From: Rhynochetos jubatus
Taxonomy: Eukaryota > Chordata > Aves > Eurypygiformes > Rhynochetidae
Assembly: GCA_027574665.1 (NCBI GenBank)
Contig: CM050654.1
Coordinates: forward strand, 21,458,222-21,522,221
Length of the DNA stretch: 64,000 nt
Direction of reading: 5' to 3'
A model generated the notes under the pieces. It did no database searches. It was given only the letters and a program-made list of their open reading frames with translations, and was not told the DNA's origin. Shown here one piece after another: positions 50,301 to 62,300 of this stretch. Made by a program: the position numbers and the translations under genes. Each line of letters begins with the position of its first letter. The stretch's first letter is position 1.

Positions 50301-53300
50301 TGATCATGAGTTACAGTCTTTATTAGCAAGGAAGATCAGGACAACTACAAGGACCCAAAGGGCAAGCTGATCCAAAATTAAAAGGCTAGAAGGACTTAAG
50401 CAAAAACTGATCACAGTTTCAGGTTGCTTCCATTCTGCTGAAAGTGGCAGCATAACTACAAAAACTGTTGCTTTAGAAAAAACACCAAGGTTGAGATCTA
50501 GCATCAGTGAACATCACCACTGTCCCATATACGACTGTGTTCCCACTTACGAAGTATGCCGAAGGAAAATGCTTACAGTGTTGTGAATGTATTTCTTCCT
50601 TACTTATTTGTTTAGACAGGTTTACTACAAATACACACCAAGCCACATTCCCCATGAACAGTCATTTTTCTGTGGACTAGCACTGTGGAATTTATTGCTA
50701 CACAGCTTATATCCCAGCTGTGTTTTTCCTTTAGTTTTGAGGACCACTATAAATAGCTGAAATCTGTAGTTTAAGGACTTAAACTACTAGCTTATTTAAA
50801 AGCCAGTAAGCTACCAAGGACTGGGATAGAAGTTTTTGCTGTGTATATGCAGCACTGCACAACTGGCAATTTATTTTTTGCATTAGCGAACGCTTATGAT
50901 GATTGTACCAGTTCATGTTTTGTGCATGAGTGGCCTAACATTATGGCAAGTCTTATAGCAGCTATTCTGCAAGAAACTGGAGCTGTACTAAAATTAATTG
51001 ATTCCACTCCTTTTTACTCAGATTACTTAGAAGAAAGATGAGGCAGTTTCTGTACAGTAAGCATTATCAGCATACATTTCACCCTGTCAGTTAGAATGAC
51101 AAGTTATAAGCAGAACAAAATTTTTGTTGTAAATGTGAAACTCCATAGTAATTAAAAGGCATTGGCTCTTTCTAGAAGTAAAGTAGATCTTAATTTCCTC
51201 TTTTCAGAAACATTAAAGGCTTTACTTCACAATTTTAGATGCCACGTAACCAAATATCTTGGCCATATCAAGGCTGTCCAGCCTGGCTTTCCCCTCATAA
51301 AGGACAATAAATAATTCTGTAAAAGCCTTAATTTCCATGACTTTAGTGCCATGTAGAATATTGCAAGCTTTCTCCTGCTTTATTCTATAAAGAAATTAAA
51401 ACCTATTTTGGCACACATTTACTGTTTGCTACGACTCTGCATTTAAGGCACTGGGCCATGAACATGGTACTGCATACATCATGTGACATGTTAAGACTTG
51501 GCATATCCTCAGCTATAGAACTATGGAAAGCTTTGTACTATTAAAAGGAAAAAGTGAAAGTATGATGCACGTGATTTCTAGTTGCATAAATGAGGTTACT
51601 TCCTTAGGTTTCTATGAACTGGATTAAAATTATGAGGTGGATTAATTTGTTAGCATTACCCTGCAGCCATGCATTGTGAAAGCAAGTGTTCTACAGTATT
51701 TTGATTAGAATGGGGTAGTTATTCCTAAGATAAGGTCTGAGATAGCACCTAGATTTGAACTGCAATTCTTCCTCTATTAGACTGTAACTACTGAAGCCAC
51801 AGGACAGATGTCATGTCACAGCCATTTTTTATGTTATGTTTTTTATGCATACACACCCTTTTCCCCCCCTCTGCCACTTCCTCAATTTTTTATTTTTAGA
51901 TATTTTTAGGTGCTCACAGCTCCAATATCATGGGTGTGTTCAGCCAACAATACATGCTCATGGAACACAAATTCTCAACAGATTTTTACTGCCTGTAAAC
52001 TTTTGGCTTGCACACTAACATCAATATACTATTTTAGTTTTGTGTCTTCCCCCCACCCAAGTTTTGGCTAATAGGAGTAAGCTGAACAAGGAATTTGTCA
52101 AAGCTTGATCTCTTGGCAAACTCAGCTGTGTATCTCACAATAAAATGGCTAATTAGCTGGTAATCCGTTCATGTTAGGGATTGAGTTTTCCTGGTGTACT
52201 GTTCTTTACTTAAAGGATTTAAGGAACTACATTATATACAGTTCTTTTGCAAACCAGGGTACTATTAATCCTGAACTAAGCTGAAGCTAAATCTTCAAAA
52301 GGCCATTTCATTCTGACAGATGAACATGAAAGTTAGGTGGTTAGCCTGCAAACTGTGAATGCTACAAGTTGCTTATTAAACAGGTGAAGGGAGTTGAAAA
52401 TGTAACACAAACCTGTTATATCAAGTACTGTAGGAGAAGACATATAGTATCTGTGAACTGTTTCAAGAAGCTGAGCACCATGGCCTTCTCCTTGGAATGG
52501 TGGCAAGATCAGCATCTGGCTACAGACAAAAGGAGAGTATTTTCAGTTCAAATGCATGCATTTGCAAACATTATAACGTAAAGGCTTAAAAATGAAACGG
52601 TATTTTGTTTTAGATTAGAGTACATGTAGCAGTCTTCATGTTAAAATGTAATTTTTAACAGAGTCTTAAAACTGCTAAATATTCAAAACTTGTTTGAGAT
52701 TCCCTCCGCTTCAAGAAGGGAACAATGCAATAAATCAGTGCATAGCCAGCTAATAATGGGGATTTTTTTAAACAAATCAACACCATTATAAACAAGTATT
52801 GGGAACTTCAGCAGTTCCCCTCTTGTGAAATAAAAGGCAAGGCACGAGTGACGCCGCCAATTACCTTACACGTGGCCGGGTTTTGTCTGGGTACACATAG
52901 TAATTATAGACTGTCATGTAGCCTACGGTCGCAAAGAGCGTAGCTCCGTCCTTATTATACTTCTCAAATCTGCAGATAAAACAGAAAGCCAAGCAGGTCA
53001 ATTACAGTCGCGCTCCCATGCAGTGTCCATTTTCTTTTCCATTCTCCAACTGAATTTTCAGTGTCAGCAAGCTACTCTGTGAGGGCCCAATGGGTACACC
53101 TGCTATGTTCTGAATGTACAATTCACTTAATTGGTGTGCAGCAACTTGGATAAATCAGGCCTCTTTACAGCACTTCAGTGCACTTGCCTATTATAAAGAT
53201 GAATAGGTGGCAAGTAAAAGAAAACACAGGCAAAGCTCATTTTACTGTTTAAGCCTACATTCAGGGCTCTAACGGACAACAGCATTTAATTCAGCTCTAT

Positions 53301-56300
53301 TCTCAAGGTTTCCCAAAGCATAATGGAGGAAAACTCAAGCCTCATAAACAATGGTTTTTCTTTCCTGGGAAAAATATCATTATACTGCTCCAATAATTGG
53401 CCAGCCACAATTAAAATGCAGGCTTTGTGAAGGTAATAAGGTCCACTGTTGCTTTAGAACTGTACTTACACTAGAAAGTAGTTCCATCTTTCATCATCTA
53501 CATCAATAAAGCTAGCAGTTTCAATAAACCACATCAAGAACGTCTGAAGCCTTTCATGATATTCTCGAAAGCCTGGACATGTCATGTCGGCCTAGGGAAA
53601 AAGCCAGGAGAAGTCAGGTGAAAACTATCACAGATGTAAGAGGAAAAATACACAAAACCTAATTAAATACAATACAAAGAAGCATGTTTATAATTATTGA
53701 TAAACTGGTTAAATGATAGTATTTATATACTGTAGTTGAAATATTACTGAAAGTGCATCACTGCAAAATAATTAATTTGGTTGCTCACAAGCTTAAGTTC
53801 TGCTGATTTTTCTTTTCATACCTTGTATATCTGACACGTTATATCTGCACCAGCTTCCTCATTATGGACAGAATATGTGTGTAGCAGCATTCCAAAGGGC
53901 TTGAAGTTGACCTCCTTCTCCAGCAGAGACACAAAGTCATCTGTGTTTGTGCAAAAACCAGGAGGAATGATTTCTCTAATTTTATTTTCAACATCGTCTG
54001 CCTGGAGATTATAAAAGAAGGCAGGATCAGTGGAAGACTAGAAAACAACAACACTGATGTCACTATGCACTATAACAAATGAATATAAAAGAGATTCTAT
54101 GGCATAACAAGTACAGAAAGCATTCCTGTTATTCAGCAGTGACCTTCCAGCAAGTAGAGCTACACTGATAAGATCCAGAAAGGTCCAATTCAGCCACTGT
54201 AAGCATCAAAAAAGCTTGTAGATACAGCATAAGTTCATGAACATTTTTACGTTTAAAGATTCATATTTGTCCAACAAAAACCTAAGAGTATTGGTAGCTA
54301 TTCTGAACGTGCAGCGTATTCAGAAGTTAAGACTGCCAACCAGCAATTCTCCAAGACTATGCTACAGTCTTGCAGATTCTCAGGTGCCCAAATAAGCACC
54401 TTGCAAGAGGTATTAGGTGGTGCAGAACTAAGCGGATGAAAAGGGACAAGACCAGAAACGGTAGCTCCAAACAGGAAGGTGGCAGCTAGCACTCCTGCAT
54501 TCTTGTCTCCCTGCTTGAAATGCCTGCCTATAGGATCAGCTGCAAAACACATTACAAACTCAGACACCAACATCCCACATTCAAATCAAAGAACATTTTG
54601 AAAACAAAGTTTGACAAAACACATTAAAACTATAATTTAAGGATACTGCGAGCAAATCTGACCTGTATCTAACATACCGGGGAAGAAGAAATATTCTGAC
54701 ACGAAAATGAAATTCAGAGATTAAAATTACTCTTTTCAGACAACCAAAGAGAAAGTTAGAGACTATCAGCTGAGCAGACTTCATAATCCTTTTCAGATCC
54801 CAAAAAGACCACTTGATTGAATACATTTACTACTTCCTTTTAACCATGAATATTTGATGAAGTTTCACAATAACCTATTACTGCTTCTCACCAGGCAATA
54901 AAACTTAATGAATTGGTCTCAACTTAACAAAACCGTATTCCTCAATACAACCCCTAAAAGCCTGACATTACATTCAACAAAATGAGCTTACGTTCAATTC
55001 AAACTTTCCTCTGGACAATGAATCCAGGTTTTTACTTAATGGAGTTTGCCGTGAGTTCAGCTGTAATGTTTGTATTGTATCTATTTCCACAAGGACTGAC
55101 ACAAGAACACTTTGTGTTAACTTACTAAGCAGCTCTTTCACACCGTTTACATGCATGATGGGTATTAGTTCAAAACCAAGACCCTTGCTACTTAGCATTC
55201 AAAACAGGGAAATTAAGATGCTTAGAACAAAATACACTACAAAAGGCTAATACAACATGCTACTAATTCCTGTCCTTTCAAGCACAGTCCCTTAAGTAGA
55301 AGCAATGCACCTGCAAGTGAATAGCACTTTATCATTCAGTTACATTTTTAGTGTGGAGAAAGATGGATGTAGTTCAGCACAAACAAGTTTTATTCTTAAT
55401 GGTTTGGTACTACCAACATTTATATTTATATTTGTAGAGAGCACTATTAAGCCGCTCTACAATACTTGGTGTAAGAACCCAGTTAAAATGTGTACAATCT
55501 TTACATCCATTTCGTTCTCAAAACAAAGGAGATGCATTTATTGGAACCTTTGCTATTATTCTTAAAGCAGTATTAGTTAAACATCATCTTTACACTTACT
55601 GATCTTACTGCATTACACAATCAGACATTTTTTCCAGAATCAATGAATTCAAAGGTGTTTGTATGGAACACATTTCAGAAATGCTTTTAACTGTGCAAGT
55701 GCATTGTTTACACAAATCTTAAGTCTGCACTGCTCACAATGCGGTAGGAAACAGCAACTAAGAATATGTAGTGACTTGCATTTTATATAACTGAAAAAGG
55801 CATGTAAAAATCATCCAGAATTAAAACAAGACTTCCAAGAGCCAGTTCAATAACTCAAACTATGTGGAAGGTCTCTAAAAAGGGTAAACACACAGTAGAA
55901 AGTACTATAAAAACATGAGGAGAGCAAAATTACTTAAAACATTATAGAGTTCATCATTAGTGATAAGAAGGAAGACAAACTTGCACTTGCTGAAAGCATG
56001 CAAGACAACATATCACTGGCTGCCACCACAGAAAAAATCTTGTTTTCCATAAAATAGAAAGAAAGAAGTCATGAGAACAGAGGCTTAGCAGATAAGGTAC
56101 TAGATAACCCTCTTTAGTTCTATATGACCACAACATATTTTCACCTAGTCCCCCATGAAAGTTCTCTCCCCTTGAAATGGGGCCTGACATAATTTAAGAA
56201 AAGAAGTTAACCCTAAAAGTAGCAAGATCTCCCTTTCTGACAGGGGAAATCCCAGAATCCTGTTAGAATGGTAGCACAAGTTTAAGTGACCCAATCTTCA

Positions 56301-59300
56301 GTTATTAGGTCCTGGAATACTGGAATCTAGAAATATCAACAGCACACAAACACTTTGTTTCATTAATATTCATACTTTTTAATGGAATAACAGGCACTTT
56401 CCAAACACTTCTCTAAGGCACTCATAATCCAAGGAGTTACCAAAAATTTGTTTACTACCTCTCCCTCGTATTTCTTGGATACTGGCAAGAGGTTTTTCTT
56501 TTTCTTTCTGATAATTTCTTTTATCAGAGCAAGGCACTCGTATCTTACGAACTGGCATGCATGTACAGTATGACAGTTTTGTTCAGAAAGACAATCCAGT
56601 TTACTACAGCACTGTTAAACATCGGCAAAGCCACTTATAACAAAGCATCCAAAAACCTGAATGAAGCCAGACCAGAGTTGTTGAGCTTATGGTTCATGGA
56701 AGTACTGCCTGTAACATATTACCTTTATAATCAGAATCATGTGAGGTGCTGATGGGGAATTTGGAGTAGGCTTGTAACTTAACTTGCTTTGTAGTAGGAC
56801 TACTTAAGTGGGCAGTGCCTCTCTATACAATGCATTTGATTCTGGATAATTTTAATATAGAACTTACCCTAACTGCCTGCTAGTACATTTGTGTACAACA
56901 TGGATTCTGTTTCAAAGTGGCTTCATTTAAAATAATTACAGAAATATATTTGAAAGCTGAATTTCTAACAATTCTATGTATTAATTCCAGCAATGATCAG
57001 TAGTATTGCTTAAAACAAGGATGCCCAGTATTAAAATCACACTTTCATTAACTTTTGTGTAAAGTAAATGTGTCAGAGCAGTTGCAAAGCATAACCACAG
57101 AATGGTTTGGATTGAAAGGGACCTTAAAGATCACCTAGTTCTAAGCCCCCTGCCATGGGCAGGGACACCCTCCACTAGACCAGGTTGCTCAAAGCCTAAT
57201 CCAGCCTGGCCTTGAAGACAGCCAGGGATGGGGCATCCACAGCTTCTCTGGGCAACCTGTGCCAGTGCCTCCCCACCCTCTCTGGGAAGATCTTTTTCCT
57301 GATACCTAATCTAAATCTCCCTGCTTTCAATTTAAACCCATCACCCCTTGTCCTATCACTACAGGCCCTTGTAAAAAGTCCCACCCCAGCTTTCTTGTAG
57401 GCCCCCTTCAGGTACTGGAAGGTGCTATAAGGTCTCCCTGGAGCCTTCTCTTCTCCAGGCTGAAGATGACTCTCTCAGCCTGTCCCCATAGCAGAGGTGC
57501 TCCAGCCCTCTGAGCATCTTTGTGGCCTCCTCTGGACTCACTCCAACTGGTCAATATTCTTCTTCTGTTGGGAGCCCCAGAGCTGGAGGCAGCACTCCAG
57601 GTGGGGTCTCACAAGAGCAGAGAGAGTAGAGTAGAGGGGGAGAATCCCCTCCCTCACCCTGCTGGCCACACTGGTCTGGATATAGCCCAGGATACAGTTG
57701 GCTTTCTGGGCTGCCAGCACACACTGTTGGCTCATGTCCAGCTTTTCATCCACCAGTACCCCCAAGTTCTCCTCAGGGCTGCTCTCAATCCATTCTCCGC
57801 CCAGCCTGTACTTGTGCTTGGGATTGCCCTGACCCAGGTGCAGGACCTTGCATTGGCCTTGTTGAACTCCATGCAGTTGGCAGTGGCCCACCTCTCCAGC
57901 CTATACAAGTCCCTCTGGATGGCATCCCTTCCCTCCAGCATATTGACTGCACAACACAGCTTGGTGTCATCAGCAAACTTGGTGAGGGTGCACTCAATCC
58001 CCCAGTCCGCGTCCCTGACAAAGGTGTTAAACAGCACCGATCCCAATACCAACCCCTGAGAAAAGCCGCTCGTCACTGGTCTCCACTCAGACATCGAGTC
58101 ATTGACCAAAACTGAGTGCAACCACCAAGCTAGTTCCTTATCCATCTGTCAAACCCATGTCTCTCCAGTTTAGAGAGAAGGCTGTCATGTGGGACAGTGT
58201 CGAAGGCTTTGCACAAGCTCAGGTAGATGACATCAGTTGCTTGTCCTTTATCCACCAAGGTCATGACCCCATCACAGAAGGTCACCATCTTAGGCACAAT
58301 CTGCCCTCAGTGAAGCCATGTTGGCTGTCACCAATCATCACCTTGTTTCCATGTGCCTTAGCATGGTTTCCTGTAGGATCTGCTCCATGCTCTTGGCAGG
58401 CACAGAGGTGAGACTGACTGGCCTGTAGTTCCCCAGATCCTCCTTTTCTCCCTTTTTAAAGATAGGGCTTATGTTGCCCCTTTTCCAGTCAGTGAGAACA
58501 TCACCAGACAGCCACAACTCAGATATGATGGATAGAGGTTTTGCAACCTCATCCACTAGTTCTTTCAGGAGCCGCGGATGTATTTCATCAGGTCCCATGG
58601 ACTTGTGCACCTTTGGTTCCTTAGGTGCTCACAAAACCGATCCTCACTAACCATGGGCAGCTCTCCATTCTCCCAGTCCCTGCCCTTGCCTTCTGCGACA
58701 CAGGGGCTATGGCTTGCACCCTTGCCAGTGAAGACCAAGGCAAAAAAAAATTGAGCACCTCAGCCTTCTCTATGTCCTGGGAAATAAGCTCTCCCATTTC
58801 GCCACATCTTCCTTTTATCACCTATGCACCTATAGAAGCCATAATGGGTGTGATTTATGTATATATATGCCATTTGAAGAGACAGTCAAGTCCCCTACCT
58901 TATGCAGTGCTTACAGAAACCTTTTCCTTCTTACTGAATTATTTTCAATATAAAAAAACCCACCAATGTTTGTCATCCTCCTCCTGGAGATAGTTAACAT
59001 GAAAATAGAGACTTGCTAAGTTGCCTTTTTTTTTTGTGGAACTGACCTTCATATTAACAGCTCATGTTTGTACTGTTTAACACCATTTTAATGGTACTGC
59101 AGTCAAAGGAGGAACAATGGGAAAACGTGTAAATGAAGTCCAAAGCTTTTTCCAGCTTAGTAACAAAGGAATGTTTGCTTTTAATGTAAATCATGTTTGC
59201 TGATTTTAGTAATTGCCCATCCATTCTTGTTCATATCCCAAATAAACTTTCTCAATAATATTGTAAGTGCAGGTCCCATTCTGTCTTTACCTCTACGCAG

Positions 59301-62300
59301 TCAAACTTTTCATTAACTTTAGATGCATATTCGATGCGGAAGAGCGTTGACAGGTTACCAGCAATATAGTACAAGAGGATCTTCAGTCCCTTGTAGCCAA
59401 AGGCAACTTCACTGAGGAAGGAGAAAAGAGCAATCAGGAATTCATATGTAAGTTTCACAGAAAAACATTCACATCACAGAGCTTTCATTCAATAAGCTTT
59501 GAAATTCACATAATCTTTCCTGGAGAGGTATGTATAAGCTTCCTAGTAGGAAAAGGGAATCATACTGGACTTGTACTATTAGACAGAAATGATGCCTTAC
59601 ACTATTTCTACTAGTTATTTTGCTCCTCTAGTGGAGAAACAGAACATGCTCTTGAACTCAGTAAGGTGGTGTTTGTGCACTTACAGTGACAGCAACAGAA
59701 AGAATGCCCGAAATGCCTAATTTACATTTAGCAATATTTTAAATTCATTAACATGAGTTTATATGAATTGACCAATAACATTTATCAAAACTTACTTTGC
59801 AGTTTAGTATAATATTTTTGAACACACTACTGCCATTTATACTGCATAACACAGACAACCAGTCATAGCAATAAGCATGGTTTTGGTGGACAGTTTCCAT
59901 ATACTTATCCAACCTAACTACAACCATATAAATGCAAAAAAAGGTACAGAATGTGTAAAAAAGCTTTTTCTACTTTGAAAATGTGAGTTGCCTGAACATA
60001 AACACTCTACTGCATTGTGAAGCACAGAGTATCTTCTCAGGAAAAAACCCTGAACTGCAGAAAATGGTCATGTTCAACAAAATAGGTTCCTTTTTTTGTT
60101 ATTTTAATGCATAGTTAATCTTTTTTAATTGATATTTTCCTTTAAGTTATGAATGTGCTACCATAAAAATCTGAAGTACAAGTGCCAGAATAGGAATTTG
60201 CTACTTATACTGACAGGTTGGAGTGTTCTGCCGTTACTAGAAGTATTATTATTGTCTGTGATAGCTGCAGTAAATGTGTAACAGTGTAACAAAATTAACA
60301 TAGGTAGTTCATCCTACTTGGAATACACAGAATGCTTTCTAAAAAATTGCAAATTAAGGAACTTAACTACAGGAAGTCCACATATACATGCATGTGGATT
60401 TTCCTTAGGGTGGGCTTTTTGTCCTTTTTTTTTAAACTATGGCCAGATTGTGGAATATCAATCTACTGAAAATATTAAATGGCACTTTAGCACAAGGGAC
60501 ATAGTGGCTAACTGCCCTACAATATTTAAGTCAGCATACTTGAAAAGAAAGAACACTTTTCTATATTTTCTGTATCCCCTGTGTGTCTAACTGGTTACAC
60601 AGGTACATATTAGAGGAAATAAACCCCTGAACTCAATACAGTTGACTTTCAGTGAACTAGCACAGCACCAATGTGCATTGAAGTTAGTACTTGACTCCTG
60701 TGTTTTCTTCACTGAAAATCCCATGTAGTAATAAATCAGTATACTGTTGCTAGATACCAGGTTTTGGTACACATTATTGTGAAAGTTATTAGCAAGAACT
60801 GGTAATTCTTTCCTAATCTTAGAAAAATGTCATGAACAAAATATCCACTTAAACAAGTCATTATAATTGCAAAACCAGGTATGTCATTTTCTGCCAATCT
60901 ACCTTAGAACTAGCATATGACTACAGGCTCAAACTCTATGAGCTAGGCACAAAGGCCACTGTTTAACTGTACAGTCATAAAATTGATGTGTTGGTATCCC
61001 AAGCTATTTTAAATGGCACAGCAGGATTTCTTGGTTTTTAACCACTTCGAAGCAACTTTCTGCTTCCACAGCTATTAATTTGACTCTTGATATTTTAACT
61101 TACTCATCTCCAAACAGTTGATGGCTATACTCTGGATTAAACGTTGTGTTGTCATCCTCCAAATCCTCAGGAAAGCGAACTAAGGAGGGGAAGGCAAAAG
61201 AACATGACCAGGTTATCAGCTTCAGTTTGTTCCACAGATGCCACGCTAGATGTTCATGCATTCTTCCGCTACAGACAGCTTTGATTATGAACGTATCCAC
61301 ATTCGGCCGGGATACCAATGAAACAGAGAGATCTTGCACAATTTAGATGCACATAATTTGATCTGAGGAAATGAAATCATTAAGCTGAGTAAAACAGAAA
61401 ATGACAGACAGATATCTGAAATACATATGTGTATCTCCTGAATGTTACTGCCTTTAACTTCATCTTGAACACAGAAGACACCATCCAGCTGGTTATTACC
61501 ACAGTAAGCCAGCCTGATCATGTGATCAACATTGCTTTCCCACGCTGCTATGCTCCTCCTACATGCAGGTGAAAACACTTCACTGTAGGGAGTTTTCATG
61601 GAGTGATGAATGAAAAAAGTTTATGTGCATGTATGTTCACATAAACATTTTGGAGAATCAGCATGGACCTGCAGAAAACAGCTACACCAATATCATACTG
61701 GTCCTTGTACCATTTTTTTCCCTGTTTACTTTTCCTCAAAAATTAGCATTAAACAAGGTCTTTTCTGGTCATGTAAGAATATTCACTATAATGGCACCTA
61801 CTCAAACTCAGTAACTTACCAAACAAGCATTTTATTCACGCTTATGGAGTTACAGCAGTTGCTCCACAGTGACAGTTCTTTCATCATAAAATACATTTTT
61901 AATGTTGAATGAGTCAGTATTGTATTAAGCATGCAATGTTGTAGGAGTTAATAATGCTGTGAAAGCTTTTTTTAAAGCATGAATATTGAAGAAATACAGC
62001 TTTGTTGCTGCTTTACTCCAGAAAAGTGGAAATAAAGAAAAGTTTTTTTCTGATTATATTAGAAAGGAACTATTCAAGGAGAAAAATGCAAGTGAGGAAT
62101 GTTCTAGTAACAAGATAAAAGTCTGGCCCTCTCAAAAGCAAATTACAATGGTTGCTTTTCTGTCCTCAGGTTTAATTCAGAGAGCAACAGATTTGAGACA
62201 AAGTATCAGTGTTTAAAGAAAACAAAACAACCACAAACCACCACAAAGAGCGATTCTGAATTGTCACCGTGGAAGAAATTAGAACCCCCAAGAGGCTAGC

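Noticed and set aside
52513-52516. Alternative CCAG acceptor for the HAT1 acetyl-CoA-loop exon
   Set aside because: Using it would drop the Ser-Gln before MLIL and break phase with the previous exon; TGTAG at 52520 restores the conserved VSQM reading.
57520-58821. Frames up to 179 codons that might be taken for host genes
   Set aside because: They are sense or antisense readings of the decayed CR1 ORF2; the FADD and NYRPVS motifs on the minus strand identify the source.
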